Notes: a model not told the origin generated them from the sequence alone. Numbered from the stretch's first letter, positions 18,133 through 26,852 are shown. The stretch is 64,000 nucleotides of DNA from Cetobacterium sp. 8H (GCF_014250675.1 NZ_JACHTG010000004.1:1613501-1677500), one strand, 5' to 3'. Program-made: numbers and translations.

Positions 18133-18696
18133 ATGAAAATTGGTGTTTTAGCTTTACAAGGAGCTTTTATAGAACATGTTAACTCTTTAAAAAAATTAGG
18201 AGTTGATACAATTCTTGTTAAGAAAAAAAGCGATTTAAAAGATATACAAGGACTGATCTTACCTAGAGGAGAAAGTACTGCTATAGGAAAACTTTTAGTG
18301 GATTTAAACTTAAAAGATGAGATTAAAATGCTTATTGAAAATGGTCTTCCAGTTTTTGGAACCTGTGCAGGAATGATTCTTTTGGCTAAAAATATCACCA
18401 ACGATGAAAGAAAGCACCTAGCAATGATGGATATAACTGTAAAAAGAAATGCTTATGGACGTCAAAATGACAGCTTTTGTATTGAAGAGAATTTTAAAGG
18501 CATCAGCTCTAAAGTTGAGATGGTTTTTATAAGAGCACCTTATATCGAAAAAGTGGGTGAAAATGCAGAGATTTTAGCTACTGTTAATTCAAATATTGTA
18601 GCTGCTCGACAAAAAAATATGTTAGTTACATCCTTTCATCCAGAATTAACTTCAGATTTAAAAGTACATCAATACTTTATTGATATGATAAAATAA
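18133..18696 (+). CDS. pdxT: pyridoxal 5'-phosphate synthase, glutaminase subunit
   Basis: Class-I glutaminase that feeds ammonia to PdxS. The 187 residues show the oxyanion and substrate loop LPRGESTAIGKLL, the nucleophile Cys in FGTCAGMILL (about residue 79) and the His-Glu pair in SFHPELTSD near the C terminus. The frame is open 20 codons further back inside pdxS, but the ATG at 18133, one base after the pdxS stop with AGAGG upstream, gives the standard MKIGVLALQGAF start. Transcription ends at a strong hairpin 5 nt downstream. Confidence 0.97.
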   Translation: MKIGVLALQGAFIEHVNSLKKLGVDTILVKKKSDLKDIQGLILPRGESTAIGKLLVDLNLKDEIKMLIENGLPVFGTCAGMILLAKNITNDERKHLAMMDITVKRNAYGRQNDSFCIEENFKGISSKVEMVFIRAPYIEKVGENAEILATVNSNIVAARQKNMLVTSFHPELTSDLKVHQYFIDMIK

Positions 18697-18700
18697 AAAG

Positions 18701-18731
18701 AAGGCTGAAGTATAAAAAATACTTCAGCCTT
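18701..18731. terminator. bidirectional terminator pdxT / mnmA
   Basis: Perfect 13-bp stem with an AAAAA loop, A-rich on the left and T-rich on the right, between the convergent pdxT and mnmA. Confidence 0.93.
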
Positions 18732-18755
18732 TTATTTAGCAATAAATATAAAATT

Positions 18756-19811
18756 TTATTTTACTATGAATGAACTTGCTATAACTTTTCCGTCCTCAGT
18801 ATATAAAACTGCTCCTTGACCTGGAGTTACAGCTCTGATACTGTCTCCTATAAAGTGTATCTCTATAGTGTCGTTGTCTATTACTCTTACAACACAGTGA
18901 TGTAGTTTATCTCTAGAACGAGCTTTTGCAAAACACTCTAAACCATCTAACTCTTTTATATCGTTAACTAAAAGTAAGTTTAGCTGATTAGCTATCAATC
19001 TATCTTTCATTAAGTCGTCATTATCACCAACAACAACTCTATTGTTTGCTTTATCTAAAGCCACAACGTATAATGGATTTGCAGAAGCTATTCCCAGTCC
19101 TTTTCTTTGACCTATTGTATAAAAAGCTAGTCCATTATGTTTTCCTAAGACTTTACCATTCATATCTACAATATTTCCCTTTTTTTCAATTCTTCCGTTT
19201 GTTCTCTCGATTAGAAACTCTTTTAGTTTCCCATCTTCAACAAAACAGATTTCTTGAGAATCTTTCTTAGCATAAACTCTAACACCTAGTTCTTTTGCTA
19301 AATCTCTAACTAGTGGTTTTTCCATCTTTCCAATCGGGAAAATTATATATTTTAAATTTTCTTTTTTTATTTGTGATAAGAAATAAACTTGATCTTTATT
19401 CACATCATCACCGATTGCTAAAGTTCCATCAACGATATTTGCATAGTGACCAGTTGCTAAAACTTCCGCACCTTTTTCTCTTGCAAACTCAATCAATTTT
19501 CCAAACTTTATCTTTCTATTACAAACCATACAAGGATTTGGAGTTTTTCCAGACTCATACTCTTTTACGAAATAGTCTATAACCTCATCTCCAAACTCTT
19601 GTGTAACATCTAAAAGATAGTGCTCAATTCCTAAATCATCGCATATTCTTTTAGCATCTTTGTCCTCTTCACCACAAGTTTTCATTGTTACTCCAAAAAT
19701 TGTATACCCTTGTTTTTTTAGAAGATATGCAACTGTTGATGAATCAACCCCACCACTCATAGCTACTGCTATAACTTTTTTTTCATTCTCTTTTTTAAAC
19801 TCTAAGTTCAT
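18756..19811 (-). CDS. mnmA: tRNA 2-thiouridylase
   Basis: Thiolates U34 of tRNA-Lys, -Glu and -Gln. The 351 residues have the PP-loop AMSGGVDSS for ATP, the first catalytic Cys in NPCMVCNRKIKFG and the second in KDSQEICFVEDG, plus YTIGQRKGLG. The frame has an earlier ATG three codons upstream, but AAGGATGG is spaced correctly for the ATG at 19811, giving MNLEFKKENEK. Sulfur is supplied by a partner not in this window. It is convergent with pdxT across a shared terminator. Confidence 0.97.
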   Translation of the reverse strand: MNLEFKKENEKKVIAVAMSGGVDSSTVAYLLKKQGYTIFGVTMKTCGEEDKDAKRICDDLGIEHYLLDVTQEFGDEVIDYFVKEYESGKTPNPCMVCNRKIKFGKLIEFAREKGAEVLATGHYANIVDGTLAIGDDVNKDQVYFLSQIKKENLKYIIFPIGKMEKPLVRDLAKELGVRVYAKKDSQEICFVEDGKLKEFLIERTNGRIEKKGNIVDMNGKVLGKHNGLAFYTIGQRKGLGIASANPLYVVALDKANNRVVVGDNDDLMKDRLIANQLNLLLVNDIKELDGLECFAKARSRDKLHHCVVRVIDNDTIEIHFIGDSIRAVTPGQGAVLYTEDGKVIASSFIVK

Positions 19812-19844
19812 AAATACCATCCTTAATAAAAATTAATTCTATTA

Positions 19845-20456
19845 CTATTTGTAGAAGGCAAATATAATAGTTGAAATACCAAAAATCAGAATTATTAATC
19901 CTGACAGTTTACTCAATTTTAAAAGTATATCTATAGTTACTCTTTTCTTGAAATGATATATTAAAAAAACTGTTGTAAACCACATAGAGGCTCCACCAAT
20001 TCCAATTCCAAGTCCTAACTCCAATACCGTTGTATCTTTAATAATACAATCTAAAACTCCAAGTAAAGTATATATTCCTGCTATAACAAGTAAAGAAGAA
20101 ATATTAAATATTGCAAGAAGAAAAGTTTCAAAGTAGTCTTGAACCAGAGTGAAATGATCATCCTCTAACTCTTTTATAGTGGGTTGACCAAAAAATTTCT
20201 TACTTCCCACGAAAATTAAAAATACACTTATTAAAATTTTTAATGGTGTCTCATATCTAACAATTACATGATCTAACTTGCTTATAAACAAAAATGAGAT
20301 TATTCCGTAGATAATATCTACACTCACCATTCCTAATGCTGATACATAAGCTTTTTTCTCCCCTTCTGTCAGAGCTTTTTCCATACAGTATATTCCTACT
20401 GGTCCAAAAGGTAGAGATAATACTATTCCTGTTATAATACCTTTTAAAAAAATCAT
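19845..20456 (-). CDS. LysE/RhtB-family exporter
   Basis: Inner-membrane protein of 203 residues with about six helices. The opening FLKGIITGIVLSLPFGPVGI matches the LysE/RhtB amino-acid exporter signature (G...GP.G..C), and the length is right. The substrate cannot be read from sequence. It starts at an ATG with GAGGAGA upstream and lies 33 nt before mnmA, which may be co-transcribed. A separate upstream region of about 100 nt follows the deoxynucleoside kinase. Confidence 0.85.
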   Translation of the reverse strand: MIFLKGIITGIVLSLPFGPVGIYCMEKALTEGEKKAYVSALGMVSVDIIYGIISFLFISKLDHVIVRYETPLKILISVFLIFVGSKKFFGQPTIKELEDDHFTLVQDYFETFLLAIFNISSLLVIAGIYTLLGVLDCIIKDTTVLELGLGIGIGGASMWFTTVFLIYHFKKRVTIDILLKLSKLSGLIILIFGISTIIFAFYK

Positions 20457-20559
20457 ATTCTATTCTCCTCAAAAGTGTATTTCTATAAATGACTTTGTCT
20501 TCTGATTTTAACATAAAACTTTTGAAATATAAAGTAAATTCCTCAAAAATAGGACTATT

Positions 20560-21177
20560 TTACAGGTCTAACTCCTTCAGTTTTGATTTAACTATATCAA
20601 AAAATATTTTTCTATCTTCAGGGTTATCTCTTATATCCATATTATCTATATTTATTTTTAAAACAACTGTTTCTGTATAGTTGTCAAAAAAATCACAGTA
20701 CTCTTCATTCAAAGAGTTCCAATAACCTCTTTCAACTCCAAGTTCGAAACCTCTTCCTCTTTCAACTATTTTTTTTATAGCATTGTCTACATTTATTTCC
20801 AAATAAATTATTAGCTTAGGATTTTTTCTTGCCGAAATCAGTTTTTCCCAAAATGATTTATATAGCGAAAACTCTTCTTCTGTCATATATCCATTTTTTA
20901 AATGCATCTTAGCAAAAAGAAAATCTCCATATATACTTCTATCCATTATACATCCATCATATGTTGCTGCTTCTTCAATGATATCAATCCTTTTGTTTAG
21001 AAAGTACATCTGGCTAAGTAGAGAATATCTCTCTTTATTTGAATAAAATTTATCTAGAAAAGGATTATCTATATATGGTTCTTGAAAGAATTCTATATCT
21101 AATTCTTTTGCTAATAACTCTCCTAAGGTTGTCTTTCCAGCTCCTACAACTCCTTCTATACAGATAACATTTTTCAT
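20560..21177 (-). CDS. deoxynucleoside kinase
   Basis: Salvage kinase phosphorylating deoxynucleosides with ATP. The 205 residues show the P-loop EGVVGAGKTTL (8-18), EPYIDNPFLDKFY for substrate binding, the MDRSIYGD motif with the catalytic-site Asp-Arg-Ser, and a lid region rich in Arg (VERGRGFELGVERG). This is the dCK/dGK family; the precise nucleoside is not evident. It starts 1 nt after the uridine kinase stop, so the two salvage kinases form an operon. Confidence 0.92.
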   Translation of the reverse strand: MKNVICIEGVVGAGKTTLGELLAKELDIEFFQEPYIDNPFLDKFYSNKERYSLLSQMYFLNKRIDIIEEAATYDGCIMDRSIYGDFLFAKMHLKNGYMTEEEFSLYKSFWEKLISARKNPKLIIYLEINVDNAIKKIVERGRGFELGVERGYWNSLNEEYCDFFDNYTETVVLKINIDNMDIRDNPEDRKIFFDIVKSKLKELDL

Positions 21178-21178
21178 A

Positions 21179-21811
21179 TTATACTAGTACTCCTTTTTGT
21201 AAGAATCTTTTTAAGTTACTGATTACCATTCCAATAGCAACTTTATTTTCTCCTCCTCTAGGAATTATAACATCTGCATATCTTTTACTTGGCTCACAAA
21301 ACTCTAAGAACATTGGTTTAACTGTTGTTAAGTATTGATTTTTTACAGATGCAAAACTTCTTCCTCTCTCAGTCATATCTCTTTCAATTCTTCTTAAAAT
21401 CATTTCATCAGCATCAGTATCCACAAATATTTTCACATCAAATAACTCTCTAATTTCAGGAACTGCAAATATTAAAATTCCCTCTACTATTATTATTTTT
21501 GATGGCTCAATCTTTATACATCCATCTTTTCTTGAGTGTGTCGTGAAATCATAAATTGGTCTTTCAATTGCTTCATTGTTAATTAATTTTAATAAATGTT
21601 CTTTTAATAAATCAAACTCTATTGAATCTGGGTGGTCAAAATTTACTGCTGCTTTTTCTTCTAAAGTTAAATTTGTTAACTCTTTATAATAAGCATCTTG
21701 CTCTACTAGTACTGCGTCCTCTGATTTGAAAGCCTTTACTAAATTGTGTGCTACTGTTGTCTTTCCGCTTCCACTTCCACCAGCTACTCCGATCAATATG
21801 CAATTTTTCAT
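21179..21811 (-). CDS. udk: uridine kinase
   Basis: Phosphorylates uridine and cytidine to UMP and CMP. The 210 residues show the P-loop GVAGGSGSGKTT at the N terminus, the substrate motif NFDHPDSIEFD, YDFTTHSR and the RRIERDMTERGRS lid. Length and motifs are standard for Udk. It has AAGGAGG 9-10 nt before the ATG and precedes the deoxynucleoside kinase by one base. The upstream region is A+T-rich and shared with two small divergent genes. Confidence 0.96.
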   Translation of the reverse strand: MKNCILIGVAGGSGSGKTTVAHNLVKAFKSEDAVLVEQDAYYKELTNLTLEEKAAVNFDHPDSIEFDLLKEHLLKLINNEAIERPIYDFTTHSRKDGCIKIEPSKIIIVEGILIFAVPEIRELFDVKIFVDTDADEMILRRIERDMTERGRSFASVKNQYLTTVKPMFLEFCEPSKRYADVIIPRGGENKVAIGMVISNLKRFLQKGVLV

Positions 21812-21977
21812 TTGTTTGTTTCCTCCTTAAAGTTACTTTTATATATATTACTTTTTTTATAATCTTATATATTATAACATATTTCTCAAAAAAAAATAAA
21901 TTATAATATTGTATAGACTATATATTTTTTTTGATGTATACTTTACGATATAGTTGTTTTTAAAGGAGAAGATTTTT

Positions 21978-22115
21978 ATGAGTATGACAGAAAAAGATAT
22001 CGATCTTCAGATGAAAAAGGCTCTTGAAAAGGTTCCTTTTGAAATCAAAAAAATAAAATTTGTGCTCTCTGTAGTAAAAATATTTAAAAGAGCAAAAAAA
22101 CTATTAAAATTTTAG
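21978..22115 (+). CDS. small basic protein, 45 residues
   Basis: A short open frame with AAAGGAG 9 nt before its ATG. It encodes 45 residues starting MSMTEKDIDLQMKKALE, with an amphipathic, Lys-rich second half (KIFKRAKKLLKF at the end). It ends 11 nt before the next gene, and AGGAGG of that gene overlaps its stop codon, so the two are probably co-translated. No family is recognised. Good ribosome site, tight spacing and skewed composition argue that it is real. Confidence 0.65.
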   Translation: MSMTEKDIDLQMKKALEKVPFEIKKIKFVLSVVKIFKRAKKLLKF

Positions 22116-22126
22116 GAGGATAAAAT

Positions 22127-22408
22127 ATGACTGAAGAGATTTTAAAAAAAATAGATAGAATCAACGACGAGTTTGAAAAAAGAGATTTCTTTATTAAAGA
22201 GGACTTAATTGAGCTATTCCAAGAGAGAGAAGATCTTAGAACTAAACTAGATGAGATTAAATTCAAAAAAATTGAATTTTTCAACATTGCTGAGGAAGAT
22301 TGTGTAGGATTTACTTTTGATGATGTTCAAGTTAACTTCTTCGTTGAATTTGGTGAAGATGAAGAGGGCCCTTGGTACGAAGCAACAGCAGAAATCATAA
22401 CTTTCTAA
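22127..22408 (+). CDS. conserved acidic protein of unknown function
   Basis: 93-residue, strongly acidic cytoplasmic protein. The first half is a predicted helix pair (residues 1-45) and the second half is beta-rich, with FFVEFGEDEEGPWYEA near the end. No catalytic motif is visible and I do not recognise the family. It follows the 45-residue basic ORF by 11 nt, with AGGAGG 6 nt before the ATG. The basic/acidic pairing could mean a complex, but that is inference. Confidence 0.7.
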   Translation: MTEEILKKIDRINDEFEKRDFFIKEDLIELFQEREDLRTKLDEIKFKKIEFFNIAEEDCVGFTFDDVQVNFFVEFGEDEEGPWYEATAEIITF

Positions 22409-22431
22409 GTTGGACTTACTAAAGTTTAAAA

Positions 22432-22475
22432 AAAATAGCTAGGGTGGGATTTTATATCCCTGCTCTAGCTATTTT
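22432..22475. terminator. bidirectional terminator
   Basis: 11-bp outer stem AAAATAGCTAG/CTAGCTATTTT with an inner GGGAT/ATCCC pairing, A and T tracts on both sides, between convergent genes. The right arm covers the rnmV stop codon. Confidence 0.88.
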
Positions 22476-23017
22476 ATATTTCTCATTGCTGTTTCAAACT
22501 CTTCCATTGTTATTCCATATCTATTTAATTTTGATATTAATTGCTTTGCGTTAGAATACCCTATCCCTAAAGATGAACCTAACTTCTCTCTTAACTCTTT
22601 TGAATCTGAGGCACCTGATAATCCACAATCAATAATTATATCCATATTAAATAAGCTTTCTCCTTCTGAAATCACTTCACATTTAGCGTTTTCTAAAGCT
22701 CTTATTATTGCTTCTGGAGTAGCATTCTCTACACCTATATCACCATCTTTTGATCCCTCTTTCCTACTTATATAAGCCTGTTTAACATTTGGAAAAAAGT
22801 TTTGTATATATTTTCTTAGTTCTTCTCCTACAAAATCAGGGTCTGTTAAAACTATTAACCCTTTCTTTTCGTATGCAACTCTCAGTTTTTCTATATTTCC
22901 TTTTTTTCTTATTGCAAATCCATTTGTTTGAATTATTTCAGCATCTACTGCTGCTTTTACTGCTGATATATCATCTCTTCCTTCAACAACAATAACTTCT
23001 TTTATTATTTTTTTCAT
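22469..23017 (-). CDS. rnmV: ribonuclease M5
   Basis: Toprim-domain endonuclease that matures 5S rRNA. The 182 residues begin with VVEGRDDISAVK (the Toprim Glu), then IVLTDPDFVGEELR (the Asp-x-Asp) and SRKEGSKDGDIGVENATPEAI, all typical of RNase M5. A TTG one codon upstream opens the frame, but the ATG at 23017 is better placed after AAGGAAA. It is divergent from guaA. Confidence 0.95.
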   Translation of the reverse strand: MKKIIKEVIVVEGRDDISAVKAAVDAEIIQTNGFAIRKKGNIEKLRVAYEKKGLIVLTDPDFVGEELRKYIQNFFPNVKQAYISRKEGSKDGDIGVENATPEAIIRALENAKCEVISEGESLFNMDIIIDCGLSGASDSKELREKLGSSLGIGYSNAKQLISKLNRYGITMEEFETAMRNIK

Positions 23018-23147
23018 CAATTAAAATTTCCTTTCTTTAAGTATTTGTACTCAGTTATATTTTAACATTTTTTTATTTTTTTTACTATTTTTTTATCTTA
23101 TATGATTATAGGACTTTTAGTGTGTGAATATTTTCTTTAATTACGGG

Positions 23148-23177
23148 TTGACACTTCTCACCGTTCTATGATAGAAT
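23148..23177 (+). promoter_or_regulatory. guaA promoter
   Basis: -35 TTGACA (23148-23153), 18-bp spacer, -10 TAGAAT (23172-23177). A perfect inverted repeat TTCTAT-G-ATAGAA (23164-23176) overlaps the -10 region. Transcription should start about 23184, just before the riboswitch. Confidence 0.8.
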
Positions 23178-23200
23178 GTTCAAAAAGTAAATATATTTTA

Positions 23201-23263
23201 TTCGTATAAGTTGCAAATATGGTGCGACGTATCTACAACTAACCGTAAATTAGTTTCTATGAA
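23201..23263 (+). ncRNA. purine riboswitch aptamer, guanine type
   Basis: Matches the xpt guanine aptamer helix by helix. P1 is TTCGTA/TATGAA (23201-23206 with 23258-23263). P2 is GTTGCA/TGCGAC with the canonical 7-nt loop AATATGG. P3 is AACTAA/TTAGTT with the canonical loop CCGTAAA. The loop GG and CC needed for kissing are present. In xpt numbering U22, U47, U51 and C74 are kept; C74 (23257) predicts guanine. Two core positions differ: U48 is A and A73 is U. Confidence 0.93.
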
Positions 23264-23270
23264 AGATAAA

Positions 23271-23322
23271 AGGGACTAGTCTACCTTCTATTTTTTTATA
23301 GAATAAGATTGTCTCTTTTTTT
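23271..23322 (+). terminator. riboswitch expression platform (terminator/antiterminator)
   Basis: The terminator stem pairs AGGGAC with GTCTCT (G-U allowed), AGTCT with AGATT, and TTCTAT (23286-23291) with ATAGAA (23298-23303), then a T run. The 3' strand of aptamer P1 also reads TTCTAT (23255-23260) and can pair with the same ATAGAA, giving an antiterminator. Guanine binding should therefore stop guaA transcription. Confidence 0.88.
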
Positions 23323-23342
23323 ATTATATTTTGGAGGTTTTT

Positions 23343-24881
23343 ATGAAAAAAAATAGCATTATAATTCTTGATTTTGGTTCTCAATACAACCAACTTATTG
23401 CAAGAAGAGTTAGAGAAATGGGTGTTTATGCTGAAGTAGTTCCATACTTTGAGCCACTTGAAAATATTCTAGCTAGAGAGCCTAAAGGTATTATCTTATC
23501 AGGAGGACCTGCTTCTGTTTACTTAGACGGATCACCTACAATTGATAAAGCTTTATATGAGCAAGGAATTCCCGTTTTAGGAATTTGCTATGGAATGCAA
23601 CTTACATCACAACTTCTTGGAGGTCAAGTTGAAAGAGCTGACAAACAAGAGTTTGGAAAAGCTGAACTTATCATTGATGATTTAGATAGTCCTCTTTTCA
23701 AAGATGTTCCAAATTTAAATCAAGTTTGGATGAGTCATGGAGACCACGTTACAATCCTTCCTGAAGGGTTTAAGCAAATTGCTCATACAGATTCTTGTAT
23801 CGCTGCAAGTGCAAATATAGAAAAAAGTATTTACTGTATCCAATATCATGCTGAGGTTACTCACTCTGAATATGGTGCAAAAATGTTAGAAAACTTCGTA
23901 TTTGGTGTTGCCAAATGTGAAAAAAACTGGTCAATGGGTAACTACATTGAGCAAACTGTAAAATCTATAAAAGAAACTGTTGGAGATAAAAAAGTTCTTC
24001 TTGGACTTTCTGGAGGAGTTGACTCTTCTGTTGCTGCTGCTTTAATACATAAAGCTATCGGTGACCAATTAATCTGTATATTCGTTGATACTGGACTTCT
24101 TAGAAAAGATGAAGCTGTTAACGTTATGGAGATATATGGTAAACATTTCCACATGAACATAAAATGTGTTGACGCTGAAGAGAGATTCTTGAGCAAATTA
24201 GCTGGTGTTTCTGATCCTGAGTCTAAGAGAAAAATAATCGGAAAAGAGTTTGTTGAAGTATTCAATGAGGAAGCTTCTAAGTTAGAGAATGTGGACTTCT
24301 TAGCTCAAGGTACAATCTACCCTGACGTAATTGAGTCTCAATCTGTAAAAGGACCTTCTGCTACAATTAAATCACACCACAACGTTGGTGGATTACCAGA
24401 GGATATGAAATTTGAATTATTAGAGCCATTAAGAGAGTTATTCAAAGATGAGGTTAGAGCTGTTGGAAGAGAGTTAGGAATTCCTGATTACATGGTAGAC
24501 AGACACCCATTCCCAGGACCTGGACTTGGAATTAGAATTTTAGGTGCTGTTGATAAAGAAAAAGCTGATATCTTAAGAGAAGCTGACGATATCTTTATTA
24601 AAGAATTAAGAGCTGCTAATTTATATCAAGAGGTTAGCCAAGCTTTCGTAGTACTTTTACCAGTTAAATCGGTTGGAGTTATGGGAGACGAAAGAACTTA
24701 TGAATACACTGCTGTTTTAAGATCAGCTAACACAATTGACTTTATGACTGCTACTTGGTCTAGACTTCCATATGAGTTCTTAGACAAAGTTTCTAATAGA
24801 ATCATAAATGAGGTTAAGGGAATCAACAGATTAACGTATGATATCTCTTCTAAGCCACCTGCTACAATAGAATGGGAGTAA
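23343..24881 (+). CDS. guaA: GMP synthase (glutamine-hydrolysing)
   Basis: Converts XMP to GMP with glutamine and ATP. The 512 residues comprise a glutaminase domain with GICYGMQ (nucleophile Cys) and [11 protein letters not shown] (His and Glu), an ATP pyrophosphatase domain with [11 protein letters not shown], and the C-terminal dimerisation domain ending in TIEWE. A TTG opens the frame four codons earlier inside the ribosome site; the ATG at 23343, 6 nt after GGAGG, is the start. Control is by the guanine riboswitch upstream. Its 3' end marks the left border of the accessory island. Confidence 0.98.
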   Translation: MKKNSIIILDFGSQYNQLIARRVREMGVYAEVVPYFEPLENILAREPKGIILSGGPASVYLDGSPTIDKALYEQGIPVLGICYGMQLTSQLLGGQVERADKQEFGKAELIIDDLDSPLFKDVPNLNQVWMSHGDHVTILPEGFKQIAHTDSCIAASANIEKSIYCIQYHAEVTHSEYGAKMLENFVFGVAKCEKNWSMGNYIEQTVKSIKETVGDKKVLLGLSGGVDSSVAAALIHKAIGDQLICIFVDTGLLRKDEAVNVMEIYGKHFHMNIKCVDAEERFLSKLAGVSDPESKRKIIGKEFVEVFNEEASKLENVDFLAQGTIYPDVIESQSVKGPSATIKSHHNVGGLPEDMKFELLEPLRELFKDEVRAVGRELGIPDYMVDRHPFPGPGLGIRILGAVDKEKADILREADDIFIKELRAANLYQEVSQAFVVLLPVKSVGVMGDERTYEYTAVLRSANTIDFMTATWSRLPYEFLDKVSNRIINEVKGINRLTYDISSKPPATIEWE

Positions 24882-24955
24882 TTTAATATTACTTATAAAC
24901 ACAGAATATACAAGATATTTTAAATTCTTTGGACTTAAAATGGACTTAATAAAAG

Positions 24956-24987
24956 AAAACACCTTGTTTAATCTCAAGGTGTTTTTT
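24956..24987. terminator. terminator of guaA, also facing the RT gene
   Basis: 11-bp stem AAAACACCTTG/CAAGGTGTTTT, 8-nt loop, then more T. It ends guaA and lies directly after the extended reading frame of the reverse transcriptase on the other strand. Confidence 0.92.
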
Positions 24988-24989
24988 AT

Positions 24990-25082
24990 TTATATTTCTA
25001 TATTAAGTTCTGCTTTTTTTACCAACTCTTTAAAAATAGTATTTTTTACTATTTTTATCTTTTTAGATTCTTTCTTAACTAC
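24990..25082 (-). pseudogene. in-frame 3' extension of the reverse transcriptase after a TAA
   Basis: Thirty codons in the same frame after the RT stop read VVKKESKKIKIVKN and on to ELNIEI, then TAA at 24992-24990. Composition is Lys-rich like the preceding helix. Either the RT gene lost its tail by a nonsense change or the stop is read through at some rate. Confidence 0.5.
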
Positions 25083-26606
25083 TTATTTCTCATCACAAGA
25101 GAAAACTTGAATTTTTTCTAGTTCTTTAATTTGAAGATATTTTTCAATCGATTCAGTAACTTCATCAATTGATTTTATTATAGAAATATTATTCTCTAAA
25201 TTTATCTTATAAAATTCTATATAATTTTGGATTTTTCCTTTTTTTGCATATTGAGGAATTAAATATTTTTTTATATTTTCTTCTAAATCATTCTTCAAGT
25301 CACTGTATAATATAAGATGATAATTTTGAAACCAATATTTTTCATCTGACTTTTCTTTTAAATGTTCTAATTCTTCTTTGAATAACTTTTCTTTTAGATA
25401 GTATGAGATCAATAATTGATTTGAGGACTTCAATACTAAATCTTTTGTATCCAATAATATATCATTAAAGTTTTGGATTTTAATTGCATAATAATAATAT
25501 AGTTGTTCTTCGTGATACAATGTTTTTAGACTCTCTTCATATCTTATTTTTAAGAATTCTTTAAAATTTTCTCCCTTAAAAAAATTATCAGTACTAAAAT
25601 TTTTCATAGAATAGATCAATATTTCTGGAGAAAATTTGAATAAATAGCATAATTGATGATAATTATACTTTTGAATATAAAAATTTTCTAACTCCAATTT
25701 TCTAAAATAAGTAGATTTAAAAAATGTATTTAAAAATATTTTCCTTGATTTATCATCTTCTAAATTTGACATTCTATAAATCAATTGGTTTGTAAAGTAT
25801 AATATATTATCATCTTTTGTATCATCAAAACAATTTATGCTATCATAAACTATTTTTTTCCAATATTTTTCTATCAAATTATAATCATTATATTTTAAGT
25901 AGTCCCATATACTCACCTCATCTTCATTTCTTTCTAAATTAAAAGATTCTAGTACTTTATCAAATAGATTTATAATTTTTTCATTATCATGTTTATTACA
26001 AAAGAAATAAAAATCATCTGAAAAATATGAAAATTTACAATCTATTTCAAGTTTATTCAGTGTATCTTGAATTTTTTCACTTATATTTTTTGAGTATTTT
26101 TCAGCAAAATATAACGAAATATAATTTCCCATAATTAATCCATTTGTATTCCCTGTGTTAAGATTTGTTAAGAATCTTTCCTTCCCTGATGTATCTATAT
26201 CATGTGTATAAATTCTTTCATAATAAGCTTTTATATCAACTCTTATCAAATTATCATAAAGGCATAAGTTTAATAAATCCTCCTCTAATTGTTCATCAAA
26301 AGTTCCCGTCATAAAGTCTCCTGTTGCTAAACTTGGAACCAACCTTTTTCTTGAATCAAATTCAGAGGTATCTCCAAAGAATTCCTCATCTTTCAATACT
26401 TCTAAAGCACATAGAAAATTCAAAATATTAGGAAACTTTAATACTCTGTAGCTACTTTTATCTTTTCTTACACGAAAATTTACGGGCATTGCCCATGAGA
26501 TATTATTTATATCTGTTTTATCAAACCCCTCTTTACATTTTATTTCATCTATATTAAAAAAATGTCTTACTGTATTTTTAAAGTTATATAAATTATTAGT
26601 ATTCAT
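25083..26606 (-). CDS. unknown-group reverse transcriptase (defence/Abi type)
   Basis: 507-residue protein with the reverse-transcriptase palm: motif A VDIKAYYERIYTH (catalytic Asp about 124), motif B NGLIMGNYIS (155-164) and motif C YFSDD (194-198). The YTH after motif A and the long helical C-terminal region (about 210-507) without maturase, integrase or endonuclease are typical of the unknown-group or abortive-infection RTs (AbiA, AbiK, AbiP2, DRT families), several of which block phages; I cannot choose the subgroup. GGGGGAG precedes the ATG. The frame stops at TAA 25083-25085 but continues open for 30 coding-like codons to 24990, so the C terminus may be truncated. No integrase or retron RNA is seen. 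Confidence 0.88.
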   Translation of the reverse strand: MNTNNLYNFKNTVRHFFNIDEIKCKEGFDKTDINNISWAMPVNFRVRKDKSSYRVLKFPNILNFLCALEVLKDEEFFGDTSEFDSRKRLVPSLATGDFMTGTFDEQLEEDLLNLCLYDNLIRVDIKAYYERIYTHDIDTSGKERFLTNLNTGNTNGLIMGNYISLYFAEKYSKNISEKIQDTLNKLEIDCKFSYFSDDFYFFCNKHDNEKIINLFDKVLESFNLERNEDEVSIWDYLKYNDYNLIEKYWKKIVYDSINCFDDTKDDNILYFTNQLIYRMSNLEDDKSRKIFLNTFFKSTYFRKLELENFYIQKYNYHQLCYLFKFSPEILIYSMKNFSTDNFFKGENFKEFLKIRYEESLKTLYHEEQLYYYYAIKIQNFNDILLDTKDLVLKSSNQLLISYYLKEKLFKEELEHLKEKSDEKYWFQNYHLILYSDLKNDLEENIKKYLIPQYAKKGKIQNYIEFYKINLENNISIIKSIDEVTESIEKYLQIKELEKIQVFSCDEK

Positions 26607-26721
26607 TGCTCCCCCATTTTTATTATATAATTTTCTTTAAGTATATCTAATTATTGCCTTTATGTATAGTACTTTTAGCATATCTTACATTATGATTCTT
26701 TAATTTAGGAGTGCCTATAAC

Positions 26722-26753
26722 AAAATAAGAATGGACATATCCATTCTTATTTT
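26722..26753. terminator. strong hairpin upstream of the RT gene
   Basis: Perfect 14-bp stem (AAAATAAGAATGGA with its complement, CATA loop). On the minus strand it ends the phage-like genes upstream and isolates the RT, leaving about 115 bases for the RT promoter and leader. Those 115 bases show no clear -35/-10 pair and no strong fold that I can defend. Confidence 0.85.
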
Positions 26754-26852
26754 ATTATATATTCTTTTATTATTTTTATATCATCTGATAAAACTTCTAT
26801 ATTATCTTTTAAATTACTGTAAATCCAAATTTCATATATTCTATATTACTTA

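Noticed and set aside
18057-18401. Minus-strand frame across pdxS-pdxT
   Set aside because: Antisense to two well-supported genes.
22405-24955. Short repeated TGGACTTA copies near guaA (22412, 24930, 24940) as possible attachment sites
   Set aside because: Only eight bases shared and no copy at the right edge of the island.
24882-25082. msd-like or retron RNA next to the RT
   Set aside because: No inverted a1/a2 repeats or long stem; the only hairpin is the guaA terminator.
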